Below are positions 52,788-61,729 of a stretch of DNA of 64,000 bases, piece by piece; position 1 is the stretch's first letter; each line of letters begins with the position of its first letter. The stretch spans positions 1 through 64,000 of the forward strand of contig JANQMR010000011.1 of assembly GCA_028279985.1 (NCBI GenBank), written 5' to 3'. This stretch comes from Woeseiaceae bacterium (GTDB lineage Bacteria; Pseudomonadota; Gammaproteobacteria; Steroidobacterales; Woeseiaceae). A program made the position numbers and the translations under genes. The notes beneath the pieces were generated by a model, which saw only the letters and a program-made list of their open reading frames with translations, was not told where the DNA came from and made no database searches.

Positions 52788-55586
52788 ATGTATACAAGCA
52801 ACCTAAGGTCGCGCTTACTCGCCTCGCTAGCCTCCATCTCGATGGTAGCGCTCGTGCCGGGCGCGGCGGTCTACGCGCAGCAAGACGAAGAAGACCTCGA
52901 TGAAATGGAGATCGAGGAAATCGTGACGACGGGCTCGCGCATTCGTCGCGACGACTTCTCCTCATCCACACCGATGACGGTCATCGGCGGCCAGGCGATC
53001 CTGGACCAGGGCCTGTCGAACCTCGGTGAGGCTCTCCGGCAGCAAGCCTCCGTCGGCACCGGCGGCTTCAACCAGTCGAGCATTCTGTCGGGCGGCGGCG
53101 CAACGTCGATCGATCTGCGCAACCTCGGACAGAGTCGCGTACTGATCCTGATCAACGGCCGCCGGGTCGCATCGTTCGCGGACGCACTCGCCAACCAGGC
53201 GGCGGACCTGACCTTCGTGCCGACCGCGATGGTCGATCGTGTCGAGATCCTGCGCGACGGCGCATCGGCGGTTTACGGCTCGGACGCCATCACCGGCGTG
53301 GTCAACGTCATCCTGAAACGGGATTTCGAAGGCGTCGAGGCAAGCGTCAACACAGGCGCCAGCGGTGAGGGTGACGGCGAGACCTACGGCTTCTCGATTA
53401 CGACGGGCACGTCCAGCGACCGTGGCAGCTTCGTCGCCGGCGCCGAATGGCGGCGCCAGGACCCGATCAAGCAAATCGATCGGGACTGGGCGTTTCCGGC
53501 CATTTCGAGCCTGAATGCCAGCGGAGCCGTGAACGGCTCGTTCTTCTCCCCCGGTGGTATTTTCTTCGGCAACGGCGGCGCACGCTTTTGCACGCGTTCG
53601 ATCGCGCTCGGCGGCAACGAAATCGACGACGTGTCCGCGACGGGCTGCGAGAGCCAGGCTCCGCGTCAAAACGTTTCGAATCCGGATGACGTCGAGCTGG
53701 TTCGCTACGACTACGCGTTGGCGCAGGATCTCATCATCAAGTCCGAGGTACTTTCCACATCGCTGTTCGGCAACTACGAGCTGACCAACAACGTGAATGT
53801 CTTTCTCGAGTCGCAGTTCTCGAAGCGCACCGGCACCAGCAACCTCGACGGCAACCCGGGTTCTTTCGGCACGCCGGCTTTCCCGGACGGCTCGTTCGTC
53901 CCGGCGAGCAACCCGAACAACCCGACAGGCCAGGACGGCTTTTTCTATTTCCGGCCCTCCACGACGATCGGGTCGCGCAGATCCGAGTATGAGTCGAACA
54001 CCGTCCGCATCGTCGCCGGTATCGACGGTGACCTGCCGATAGCCAACGACTGGATTTACGAAGGCTCGCTCCTGTACACACGCGTCGATGCCGACCTGCA
54101 GACCAACAGCGTCTGGAACCTGGCACGCTTCATTCGGATCTCCGATCCGGACCTTTGTGCCGCGGACACTCTGTGTGCGCAGACGGTCAATCCCTCGGGC
54201 GCGCTCGATACGCTCCGGCCGGGTAACTGGACCCAGGACGAGATTGAGTACATGCGCCAGAAGTCATCGGCGATTTCCAAGTTCGAAACGGTCGGCTGGC
54301 AGGCCTTCGTGTCTGGCCCGGTATTCGAGCTGCCTGCGGGCCCGCTTAGCGTTGCCGTCGGTGTCGAGAGCCGCCGGGACACGGGCTTCAACAAGCCCGA
54401 CTCGATCACGGAGGGCGGCGAGAGCGTGGCGAACCAGGTATTCACGACCGACGGCGCCGTGGAAGTCGACGAGCTGTTCGCCGAGTTCGACGTGCCGCTG
54501 CTGTCCGGTGTTACCGCGGCCGAGGAACTGTCGCTGAACCTGCAGTGGCGCTATTCGGATTACGACGTGTTCGGTTCGGAGGACGTCTACCGTGTCGGAC
54601 TCAACTGGCAGATCAACCCGTGGCTCCGTCTGCGCGGTAACGTCAGCACGGCCTATCGCGCACCGCAGGTTACCGACCTGTTCGGCGGCGGTACGGTCAG
54701 CTTCGACTTCTTCAGCCCCGACATCTGCGACGCGTCCGCGAGCGGTATTCAACCCGGCTCCAACGCCTACCAGAACTGCGTGCTCGACGGCATCAATCCT
54801 GCGACGTTCTCGCAGCCGTCGTCGCAGTATCCGGTTCTGTCCGGTTCCAATCCGGAGCTGAGGCCCGAAACCGCGGATACCATTACCTACGGTATCGTCT
54901 TCACGCCTGGCGGCTTCCTCGAAGGCTTCCAGTTCTCGCTAGATATGTGGGACATCGAAGTCGAAGACCTGATCAGCCGCAACACGTCCGAGTCGGTTCT
55001 CGACGACTGTTACGAAGGGCCGGTCGGCTTGACCGCGTCGGCGTGCGACCAGTTCGACGGACGCAACCCGAACACGGGCGTGCCGGTCAACTTCGTGAAC
55101 CGGTTGACGAACCTGGACGTGGTCGAAACCAACGGGCTGGACTTCGGCATGAACTACGCCTTCGACGGCTTCGGCGACACGGCCTGGAACGTCTCTCTCA
55201 ACGGCACCTATGTCGAGGAGAACACGTTCTTCCCGTTCGCCGGCGGTGCCGACGACCGCGGCTCGATCGCGCGTTTCCAGGGTAACCTGAGGACCGACCT
55301 GTTCCTCGGCAACTGGACCTTCTCGTGGCTGATGCGCTACATCGGCGACATGGACGATCCCAGCTTCGACGGCACCAACGCCTTCGGCTACGACGGTCCG
55401 CCGAGCTACGACAAGCACGATCTCCGTGTCTCCTACGACTGGGACCGGTACCGTCTCCTGATCGGTATCAACAACGTCACCGACGAAGATCCGCCGTATG
55501 TCTTCGACTCGGGCAAGAACACGGACGCGTTCCTGTACGACGTTATCGGGCAGTACTGGTTTGCGCGCTTGACGTTTACGCTCTGA
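52788..55586 (+). CDS. Large TonB-dependent receptor
   Basis: The 932-residue protein has a signal peptide (SMVALVPGAAVYAQ), a TonB-box region EEIVTTGSRIRRDDF and a plug with TMTVIGGQAILDQGL-like PMTVIGGQAILDQ, ATSIDLRNLGQSRVLILING, VDRVEILRDGASAVYGSDAI and TGVVNVILKRDF. The IVTTGSRI style marks the subgroup that takes up peptides, oligosaccharides or lipid-derived compounds. The barrel ends YWFARLTFTL. AGGGACCC precedes the ATG, and a textbook terminator follows the stop. It is probably monocistronic with its own long control region. Confidence 0.93.
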   Translation: MYTSNLRSRLLASLASISMVALVPGAAVYAQQDEEDLDEMEIEEIVTTGSRIRRDDFSSSTPMTVIGGQAILDQGLSNLGEALRQQASVGTGGFNQSSILSGGGATSIDLRNLGQSRVLILINGRRVASFADALANQAADLTFVPTAMVDRVEILRDGASAVYGSDAITGVVNVILKRDFEGVEASVNTGASGEGDGETYGFSITTGTSSDRGSFVAGAEWRRQDPIKQIDRDWAFPAISSLNASGAVNGSFFSPGGIFFGNGGARFCTRSIALGGNEIDDVSATGCESQAPRQNVSNPDDVELVRYDYALAQDLIIKSEVLSTSLFGNYELTNNVNVFLESQFSKRTGTSNLDGNPGSFGTPAFPDGSFVPASNPNNPTGQDGFFYFRPSTTIGSRRSEYESNTVRIVAGIDGDLPIANDWIYEGSLLYTRVDADLQTNSVWNLARFIRISDPDLCAADTLCAQTVNPSGALDTLRPGNWTQDEIEYMRQKSSAISKFETVGWQAFVSGPVFELPAGPLSVAVGVESRRDTGFNKPDSITEGGESVANQVFTTDGAVEVDELFAEFDVPLLSGVTAAEELSLNLQWRYSDYDVFGSEDVYRVGLNWQINPWLRLRGNVSTAYRAPQVTDLFGGGTVSFDFFSPDICDASASGIQPGSNAYQNCVLDGINPATFSQPSSQYPVLSGSNPELRPETADTITYGIVFTPGGFLEGFQFSLDMWDIEVEDLISRNTSESVLDDCYEGPVGLTASACDQFDGRNPNTGVPVNFVNRLTNLDVVETNGLDFGMNYAFDGFGDTAWNVSLNGTYVEENTFFPFAGGADDRGSIARFQGNLRTDLFLGNWTFSWLMRYIGDMDDPSFDGTNAFGYDGPPSYDKHDLRVSYDWDRYRLLIGINNVTDEDPPYVFDSGKNTDAFLYDVIGQYWFARLTFTL

Positions 55587-55616
55587 GCGCCGCCCGAGAG
55601 TTCGGCAATCTCAGGG

Positions 55617-55647
55617 GGTGGGTTCTTCGGAACCCACCCTTTTTTTG
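55617..55647 (+). terminator. Strong rho-independent terminator
   Basis: GGGTGGGTTC-TTCG-GAACCCACCC (55617-55640) is a perfect 10-bp stem with a TTCG loop, followed by seven T. It ends the TonB receptor transcript 30 bases after the stop. Confidence 0.95.
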
Positions 55648-55652
55648 CGGCG

Positions 55653-56231
55653 CTACCGGACGCGCCTCACCTTGGCGATCCGGTTGTTACCCTCCATCCG
55701 CAGGTCGAACGAGCCCAGCACACCCTCGACGATCGTGACGCCTCGGCCTTCCCGGAACCGAATACGGCTGTCGCCGATTTCGCGCCAGACCTGGCCGTTG
55801 TCCAACCGCAGGTAGTCGATCTTGAGCTCGGTGGTCCGTATCTCGACGATCGTCGCCTCGATGTACTGCCGGGGTGCATCGGCGGATTCTCTGCTGCCGA
55901 AGTCCTCGGGCGCGCTGGCGGCAACCGTCACCCCGGAGCTGCGGGCGGCGCCTCCCCGATCGGCCGGCTCCGACCGTTCGGATACTTCGGCGGTGACGCG
56001 GTTCCCGGAACGGCGGAGATCGTCAGCCGCCTGCTCGGCGGACGAATCCGTAATCGTGTACGCGCGATCGAAACACTCGAGACGTGCGCCGTCCGACTCG
56101 ATCGATGCGCAGTGTCCGGCCGCGTCGAAGCAGGCCAGACGTTTCGCATCGTCCTCGATCAGGGTACAGACGCCGGCGAGTGTCGGACCGGGCAGGCACA
56201 ACAGGAGGAAGACAAGACGTGATGGTTGCAT
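55653..56231 (-). CDS. Exported hypothetical protein with Cys-pair N-terminus
   Basis: The 192-residue protein has a signal peptide (MQPSRLVFLLLCLPGPTLAG). Two copies of a short motif follow: CTLIEDDAKRLACFD and CASIESDGARLECFD, as in many uncharacterised periplasmic proteins ('C..i.dd.kRL.CyD'). The C-terminal part is beta-rich: VEIRTTELKIDYLRLDNGQV, WREIGDSRIRF and SFDLRMEGNNRIAKVRRV. The paired Cys motifs could form disulfides. GTG 56240 is the alternative start. It converges on the TonB receptor and is divergent from the lipoprotein gene; function unknown. Confidence 0.65.
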   Translation of the reverse strand: MQPSRLVFLLLCLPGPTLAGVCTLIEDDAKRLACFDAAGHCASIESDGARLECFDRAYTITDSSAEQAADDLRRSGNRVTAEVSERSEPADRGGAARSSGVTVAASAPEDFGSRESADAPRQYIEATIVEIRTTELKIDYLRLDNGQVWREIGDSRIRFREGRGVTIVEGVLGSFDLRMEGNNRIAKVRRVR

Positions 56232-56306
56232 TGTTGGCACCCGCGATTACTGCGACAATGGGGTGTTAGGTTACATGACTTGAATCGATTTTCACGAGGT
56301 GAGTTG

Positions 56307-56615
56307 ATGGATTCGATGACAAAATCAGTAACGGCGTTCCGGTTCCTTGCCTGCTCGGTTTTGGCGCTGATGCTCTCGGCGGGTTGTGCGCAAAACCCGG
56401 CAACCGAAACCGCCGGTGGCGACGACGCTTCCGCTACAGTAGCGGCGGCCGGCACCGGTGACGGTAAAATTTGCCGCAATATCCGGCCTACCGGCTCACG
56501 CATCAGCGAGAGAGTCTGTATGACGGCCGAGCAGTGGGAGCGAATGGCGGAGCAGGACAGGCAGGCGATCGAAGATACGCAGCGCAACAACGCCACCAGC
56601 TTAGACGGCGAGTGA
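56307..56615 (+). CDS. Small lipoprotein
   Basis: The 102-residue protein has a lipobox LMLSAGC after a short hydrophobic stretch (FLACSVLALML), so it is anchored by lipidation at the Cys. The mature part is low complexity (ETAGGDDASATVAAAGTGD) followed by KICRNIRPTGSRISERVCMT and AEQWERMAEQDRQAIEDTQR. The CRxixPTGSRI..rVC segment with two Cys recurs in small lipoproteins of related bacteria as I recall. ATG 56307 has GAGG seven bases upstream. It is divergent from the hypothetical exported gene; function unknown. Confidence 0.8.
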   Translation: MDSMTKSVTAFRFLACSVLALMLSAGCAQNPATETAGGDDASATVAAAGTGDGKICRNIRPTGSRISERVCMTAEQWERMAEQDRQAIEDTQRNNATSLDGE

Positions 56616-56707
56616 CACGAGGAAGGCGGCGTTGGCCCGGTGGACGCTAGTTCCGCTGTCCGGGTGTTTCGCCCAGCGTTCTAAGCTCGTTGCGCTGTGC
56701 CGTCGTG

Positions 56708-57730
56708 ATGATGCTAGACATCCAATCTCTTGCCGACTGTGTCGGCAACACCCCGTTGATCCGCCTGCGCGGACTGTCCGACCGGACCGGCTGCGAAATC
56801 CTCGGCAAGGCCGAGTTCATGAATCCGGGCGGATCTGTCAAGGACCGCGCCGCGCTCGGCATGATCCAGGCGGCGCGCGCGTCGGGTACGCTCAAACCGG
56901 GCGGGATCATCGTCGAGGGAACCGCCGGCAACACCGGTATCGGCCTTGCGATGATCGGCAGCGCGCTCGGTCATCGCACAGTGGTCGTCATGCCCGACAA
57001 CCAGAGCCTCGGCAAGATCGACACCTTGCGTGCCTACGGCGCCGAGCTGCGGCTGATACCGGCCGTGCCCTACCGCAACCCGGAGCATTTCGTGCACGCC
57101 TCCGGCCGGCTGGCCGGGCAGCTCGACGCGTCGCACGAGCACGGCGCCTGGTGGGCAAACCAGTTCGAGAACCTGGCGAACCGGGCGTTTCACGAGCAGA
57201 CCACCGGCGCCGAGATCTGGGAACAGACCGGCGGCGCCGTGGACGGTTTCGTCTGCGCGGTCGGCACCGGCGGCACGCTGGGCGGCGTCGCGCGCGCGCT
57301 CAGGGCCCACAATCCGGACGTGACCGTCGGCCTGGCGGACCCGGGCGGCTCCGGCCTGCACAACTTCTTCGCCAAAGGCGAGCTCGAGATCGAAGGCAGC
57401 TCGATCACCGAGGGCATCGGCAACAGTCGTATCACGGCCAATCTCGAAGGCACGGCGATCGACGTCTCCTGGCAGATCCCGGACAGCGAGGCAATACCGC
57501 TGGTTTACGAGCTGATCCGCGAGGAGGGGCTGGTGCTCGGCGGCTCCAGCGGCATCAACCTGATCGGCGCGGAGCGTCTTGCACGGGAGCTTGGGCCCGG
57601 GCACACGATCGTGACGATCCTCTGCGACTCGGCCTTGCGCTATCAGGAACGCTTGTTCAACCGGGAGTATCTGTTGTCGAACGACCTGGACCTGCCGGAT
57701 TGGTACCCGCGCGAAGCGGCTAAGTCTTAG
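56708..57730 (+). CDS. Cysteine synthase A-like PLP enzyme
   Basis: The 340-residue protein has the PLP lysine in NPGGSVKDRAALGMI, the phosphate loop GTGGTLGGVARALRAH and the substrate loop EGTAGNTGIGLAMIG, in place of the more common TSGNTG. It should convert O-acetylserine and sulfide to cysteine; the EGTAGNTG variant occurs in cysteine synthases and cystathionine beta-synthase-like enzymes of several proteobacteria. The C-terminal part SGINLIGAERLARELGPGHT, cited as SSGINLIGA, is typical. I chose ATG 56708 (MMLDIQSLADCVGNTPLI); TTG 56690 is upstream. It converges with the next gene with a 6-base gap. Confidence 0.9.
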   Translation: MMLDIQSLADCVGNTPLIRLRGLSDRTGCEILGKAEFMNPGGSVKDRAALGMIQAARASGTLKPGGIIVEGTAGNTGIGLAMIGSALGHRTVVVMPDNQSLGKIDTLRAYGAELRLIPAVPYRNPEHFVHASGRLAGQLDASHEHGAWWANQFENLANRAFHEQTTGAEIWEQTGGAVDGFVCAVGTGGTLGGVARALRAHNPDVTVGLADPGGSGLHNFFAKGELEIEGSSITEGIGNSRITANLEGTAIDVSWQIPDSEAIPLVYELIREEGLVLGGSSGINLIGAERLARELGPGHTIVTILCDSALRYQERLFNREYLLSNDLDLPDWYPREAAKS

Positions 57731-57736
57731 CCGCTG

Positions 57737-58156
57737 CTACGGCAGGCTGGGATCGATGCCTTTGCCGAGCAGCCAGTTTTCGTCCAGGACCCATACGACG
57801 CGACTGACGTCCTCGGAATCCGCCACGATATCCCGCGCCATCCGCTGCACCCGCGCCATTTCCTGTTGCGCCTCCATCATCGCCGGCGAGTCCGGCGCTT
57901 CGTTGCGCAACTGGGGATACAGGATCGCGAGCGCCCGGTAAGCGGGAAAGCTCGCCGAGCGCGGCGAGCTCATCGTCGCCACGCCGTTTTCGAGCCCTAG
58001 AACGCGGAATCGGTACGGATAATCGACCAGCTCCGCATTCTCGGACAGCTTGGCATTGAGCCGCGCGACGTCCGGACTCTCGTAGAACACCCAGACCAGA
58101 ACGATGACGGCGAGTACCGCGAGAATGATCAAATAGTTACGGGTAAATCGGTCCAT
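57737..58156 (-). CDS. Single-pass membrane hypothetical protein
   Basis: The 139-residue protein has one N-terminal membrane helix (YLIILAVLAVIVLVWVFY) with the bulk outside: RFRVLGLENGVATMSSPRSA, LAILYPQLRNEAPDSPAMM and a C-terminal VVWVLDENWLLGKGIDPSLP. I do not recognise a family. ATG 58156 (MDRFTRNYL) has GGAGGAGG nine bases upstream. It follows the TonB receptor 58201-60300 on the same strand by 44 bases and may be its operon partner. Confidence 0.75.
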   Translation of the reverse strand: MDRFTRNYLIILAVLAVIVLVWVFYESPDVARLNAKLSENAELVDYPYRFRVLGLENGVATMSSPRSASFPAYRALAILYPQLRNEAPDSPAMMEAQQEMARVQRMARDIVADSEDVSRVVWVLDENWLLGKGIDPSLP

Positions 58157-58200
58157 TTCGGCGCCTCCTCCTTTCCAGTCCGGTCGTGTCTCGATCCAAA

Positions 58201-60300
58201 TCAATACCGCAGAGAGACTTCCAGTCCAAACTGCCGCGGTTGGCTCGGCCACGCGATATCGGCGGGCAGCCCGATAAAGCGCGCCGCGAAAAACCACTCG
58301 ATGTAGTCTTCTTCCAGCAGATTGTCGACGAAAAACCTGGCCTCCCAACGCTGCCGGGTGAGCGCAAGGCTCAGGTTCAGGAGGTCGTAGGGCCTCTGGC
58401 TGTCGACGTTGTCGAGCGTCCAATAGGTCTTGCCGCGATGCTCGTAGTCGAGACGGCTGACCAGGTCCGTTGCATTCGCCAGCGGCAGCGTATGCTGCAA
58501 GCTGAGGTTCAACGTCCAGACCGGCGCACCCGGAACCTTGCTGCCGATGATCGCGTCACCCGGGACCAGAACGCCCGCGACGTCCCGGTACTCCTTGATC
58601 TCGCTGTCGACGAAACCGACGCCGACATTCAGCTCCAGTGAATCCGCGGGTTGCGCGGCGAACTCCAGCTCGCCGCCCAGTATCTCGCTCTTGGGAATGT
58701 TGATGTTCGCCTGTGTGCCGGTCTGGTCGAACAGGAAGAACTGTTGATCGGTGTAGTCGATGTAATACAGCGCCAGACCGCCGCGCAGCCGGCCTCCGTA
58801 TGCCGAGGCTTTCAGTCCGGCTTCGTAACTGACCAGAGACTCCTTGTCGAAGCTGGGCTCGAAGCTGCTGCCGGGCGCGAGATTGTTGAAGCCGCCGGCG
58901 CGAAATCCCCTGCCGACCGTCAGGTAGGCGAGCAGATCGTCGCCTGCGTCGTACGCCAGACTGAGCTTCGGCTGCAGTTCCGAGAAGGTTTCGCGCCGGC
59001 CTTGCGTGCGGTCCTCGGGTGTCTCGATGTCGTACCGGAACGCGAGCGTCAACTCGAGATGCTCACTGAGATCGTAGCTCAGGTTGCCGAAGGCGGCGAA
59101 GTTCTCGAGGCTCAAGTCCTGCGCGGCGGGTGGCACCGGAACCCCCAGGAACGTAGTCGCCAGCGAGCGGAAACGATCCTGGCTGAAATAATAGACGCCA
59201 CCCATCCACCGCAGCGTAGTGCCGTCCATCGACGCGAGGCGCAACTCCTGGGCCAGGGTCTGTGAATCGTCGTCGACCAGGATATTGATCGCGTCCACGA
59301 GCGTCTGATCCAGGTCTTGATCATTGCCCGACTCCACGTCCGTGTACGAGGTAATCGAGGTCAATACGCTCCAGCCAAGATCGTAGTCGATTTTTACCGA
59401 GCTCTCGGAGAAGGTCACAAACGACTCACCGATGACGTTCGACTGTATCTGGTAGACCGGATTACCGAAAAAGATCGGCGGCGATGGCGGCGGCAGGGGC
59501 AGCACGCCTTCGCTGGCCGGCATGAAGTAGCCGGATCCTCCTTCCTGGTCCGCGTACTGACCTCGAATGTCCACAGTCAGCCTGTCCGTGGCGCTGTACA
59601 GCAGGCGAAACCGCCCGGCCGTCGATTCCTTGAAATCCACGAGTCGATTGTCGAGGAAGGCGTTCTCCAACTGTCCTTCACGATCCTGGACCCGCAGTGC
59701 GGCACGGTAGAGTAAGGATCCGTCGTCCGCCAACGGACCGGAAGCGCTCGTGGCCAAAACATAGTCCCGGCCTTCCGCCGCCGACACCCGCAGACGGTAC
59801 TCGGGCTCGGCCGTCGGCTGCCGCGTCGTCACCAGGACGGCGCCGCCGATCGCATTGCGGCCGTAGAGCGCTCCCTGCGGTCCGCGGAGTACCTCAATGC
59901 GCTCGACGTCGAACAGCTCCTGCGTCGTCAGCAGGTTGTTGGTTGCGCTGACGCCGTCGACCTGGAAAGACACCGGCGGCTGGCCGGTACCGCGATTCTG
60001 CCGGACGCCGCGAATGACCAGCGTGCTGACGCCGACTTCCTGATCGTCGGAAAAGCGGAGATTGGGAGTCAGCGATGCGACGCGGTTGATACGTTCGATA
60101 CGGTAGCGCTCGACCTCCGCGGCCGTGAAAGCGGTGATCGAGTCCGGAACTTCGCTGAGCGACTCGGTTCGGTACCGTGCGCTTACGACGATTTCCTCGA
60201 TCGCGATGCCAGGCTCCGCTTCTTCCCGTGCATTCGCTACCGTTGCCAACGGAAAAACCGATAGCGCGAATACGCTTGTATAGAAACCTTTCTGTCGCAA
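58201..60300 (-). CDS. TonB-dependent receptor, 699 residues
   Basis: The protein starts with TTG (MRQKGFYTSVFALSVFPLAT) behind GGGGAG at eight bases and has a signal peptide ending TVANA. The TonB box EEIVVSARYRTESLSEVPDS is followed by plug motifs VSTLVIRGVRQNRGTGQPPV, FQVDGVSATNN and VERIEVLRGPQGALYGRNAI. The barrel ends with RQFGLEVSLRY, aromatic at the terminus. It belongs to the 'iron complex / Oar-like' class with variable cargo. It is the first gene of a minus-strand pair with a single-pass membrane protein. Confidence 0.92.
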   Translation of the reverse strand: MRQKGFYTSVFALSVFPLATVANAREEAEPGIAIEEIVVSARYRTESLSEVPDSITAFTAAEVERYRIERINRVASLTPNLRFSDDQEVGVSTLVIRGVRQNRGTGQPPVSFQVDGVSATNNLLTTQELFDVERIEVLRGPQGALYGRNAIGGAVLVTTRQPTAEPEYRLRVSAAEGRDYVLATSASGPLADDGSLLYRAALRVQDREGQLENAFLDNRLVDFKESTAGRFRLLYSATDRLTVDIRGQYADQEGGSGYFMPASEGVLPLPPPSPPIFFGNPVYQIQSNVIGESFVTFSESSVKIDYDLGWSVLTSITSYTDVESGNDQDLDQTLVDAINILVDDDSQTLAQELRLASMDGTTLRWMGGVYYFSQDRFRSLATTFLGVPVPPAAQDLSLENFAAFGNLSYDLSEHLELTLAFRYDIETPEDRTQGRRETFSELQPKLSLAYDAGDDLLAYLTVGRGFRAGGFNNLAPGSSFEPSFDKESLVSYEAGLKASAYGGRLRGGLALYYIDYTDQQFFLFDQTGTQANINIPKSEILGGELEFAAQPADSLELNVGVGFVDSEIKEYRDVAGVLVPGDAIIGSKVPGAPVWTLNLSLQHTLPLANATDLVSRLDYEHRGKTYWTLDNVDSQRPYDLLNLSLALTRQRWEARFFVDNLLEEDYIEWFFAARFIGLPADIAWPSQPRQFGLEVSLRY

Positions 60301-60556
60301 CTACTCAGCTCCCCGGAGAAAATGATGAAGAGCCGGCAAGATATCGCGTTGCGCAGCCGCAACGTCCTGAAACCGACCGTTAACCTTTAACTATAGGACA
60401 AGCCAGGTTTCTGGCTAATCGGTAGATACCGCAGCGGCGTCGGCACGGGCCCGTTGTTCGTCGTGCTGCTCGGCTTGTCGTCATTCGCCCGGGCGAGCTC
60501 GCGGCGAACGTGATGAACCGTAACCCGGACAAGGCCGGCCCGGTTACCTGCTCCCG
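60301..60556. other. Intergenic region between receptor and ABC exporter
   Basis: The 256-base gap carries the ribosome site of the receptor. I see no terminator with a T-run and no RNA gene. Confidence 0.4.
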
Positions 60557-61729
60557 CTACTGATAACGGAACCGGTTCACGGCCAGCGCACCGACGGCCA
60601 ACGCAGCTATGGTCAGGGTCACGAAGTTGGCGACGGCGGCCAGAGCGCCGGCCTCGAAGCTGATCAGCTTGTGCAGGGCGTCCATGGTCCATCCGGTCGG
60701 TGTGAGCTTTTGCACGAACTGCATCCAGTCCGGCGTGACTTCGATCGGCCACCAGCAACCGCCCAGCGCCGCAAGACCGTTGGCGAACAAAAGGCCCAGG
60801 CCGACCGCTTGCGCCTCGGTCCTTGCCAGGCTGCCGAGCAGCAGGCCGGCCGAGGCGCAGAACGCCGCCCAGGCCGCGAGCACGGCTACGATCATGCCGA
60901 AGTCCGGCCCCCAGTGCATGCCGAAAAGCCAGGTACCGAAAGCGAGCGCAGCCGCAACCTGCACCGTTGCCAGCATCATCCTCCCGCCCCATTTACCGGC
61001 GACGAGCTCGGCGCGGGTGATCGGAGCCGATGCGAGACGCCGCAACAATCCCTGATTCCGCTCGACCGCCAGCGACGTGGCCCCGCTCGTCAACAACACC
61101 AGTATCGTGAACATGACCAGCATGCCGGGGATCGCCTGCTCGAAACCGCTCGGCACTTCGCGGCGCTGGCCAGCCGGTGTCACCTCCAGTTGCCAGATAC
61201 GCGTTTCGGCATTCAACGCGGTGAGATCGGCGGCCGCGAGCGGCGCGGCCGACAGCGAGTCGGCGACGACGATGTCGGCGAGCGCCGTGTACAGACTGCG
61301 TTGAATCCGGATGATCTCGTAGTCGCGCGTGAGGGCGGTGGCGTCGGTCTCGAACACGACCGGGATGGATTTCTCTTCGCCGATTCGTTCCGTCAACGAT
61401 GCGCCGAAGCGCAGTGTCCGGGCCGGTGCTTCCCCCGCCTGATCCTCCGTGCCGGATGTTTCGTACCAGACCGGCGCAAACCCATTGTCGCGAAGACGCA
61501 GGTCGATCTGTTCCCTGAGAAAGCCGGGCGACTCGGCGTACACGCCGACGGGCGTGTCGGCCGCCTCGCTGAAGGCGCCGGAAAAACCGCTCGTGACCGT
61601 ACCGATGAAATAGAAAAAAACCGGCGGCATGACGAACACCCAGACGATCGTCGCGCCTTGGCGAAGTTGATTGCGCACATCCTGCAGCGCAACGAAAAAG
61701 ACCCCGCGCACGATTTCAGGCCCTGGCAA
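60557..61729 (-). CDS. ABC-2 type exporter permease, second subunit
   Basis: The 390-residue protein has an N-terminal helix (IVWVFVMPPVFFYFIGTVTS), a periplasmic domain of about 150 residues and five more helices, the ABC-2 permease layout. Motifs include LLTSGATSLAVERNQGLLRR, LASAPITRAELVAGKW and GCWWPIEVTPDWMQF. Its start overlaps the end of the first permease gene by 14 bases. With that gene and the ATPase it forms an export complex of unknown cargo, perhaps lipid, drug or polysaccharide precursor. Confidence 0.88.
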   Translation of the reverse strand: MPGPEIVRGVFFVALQDVRNQLRQGATIVWVFVMPPVFFYFIGTVTSGFSGAFSEAADTPVGVYAESPGFLREQIDLRLRDNGFAPVWYETSGTEDQAGEAPARTLRFGASLTERIGEEKSIPVVFETDATALTRDYEIIRIQRSLYTALADIVVADSLSAAPLAAADLTALNAETRIWQLEVTPAGQRREVPSGFEQAIPGMLVMFTILVLLTSGATSLAVERNQGLLRRLASAPITRAELVAGKWGGRMMLATVQVAAALAFGTWLFGMHWGPDFGMIVAVLAAWAAFCASAGLLLGSLARTEAQAVGLGLLFANGLAALGGCWWPIEVTPDWMQFVQKLTPTGWTMDALHKLISFEAGALAAVANFVTLTIAALAVGALAVNRFRYQ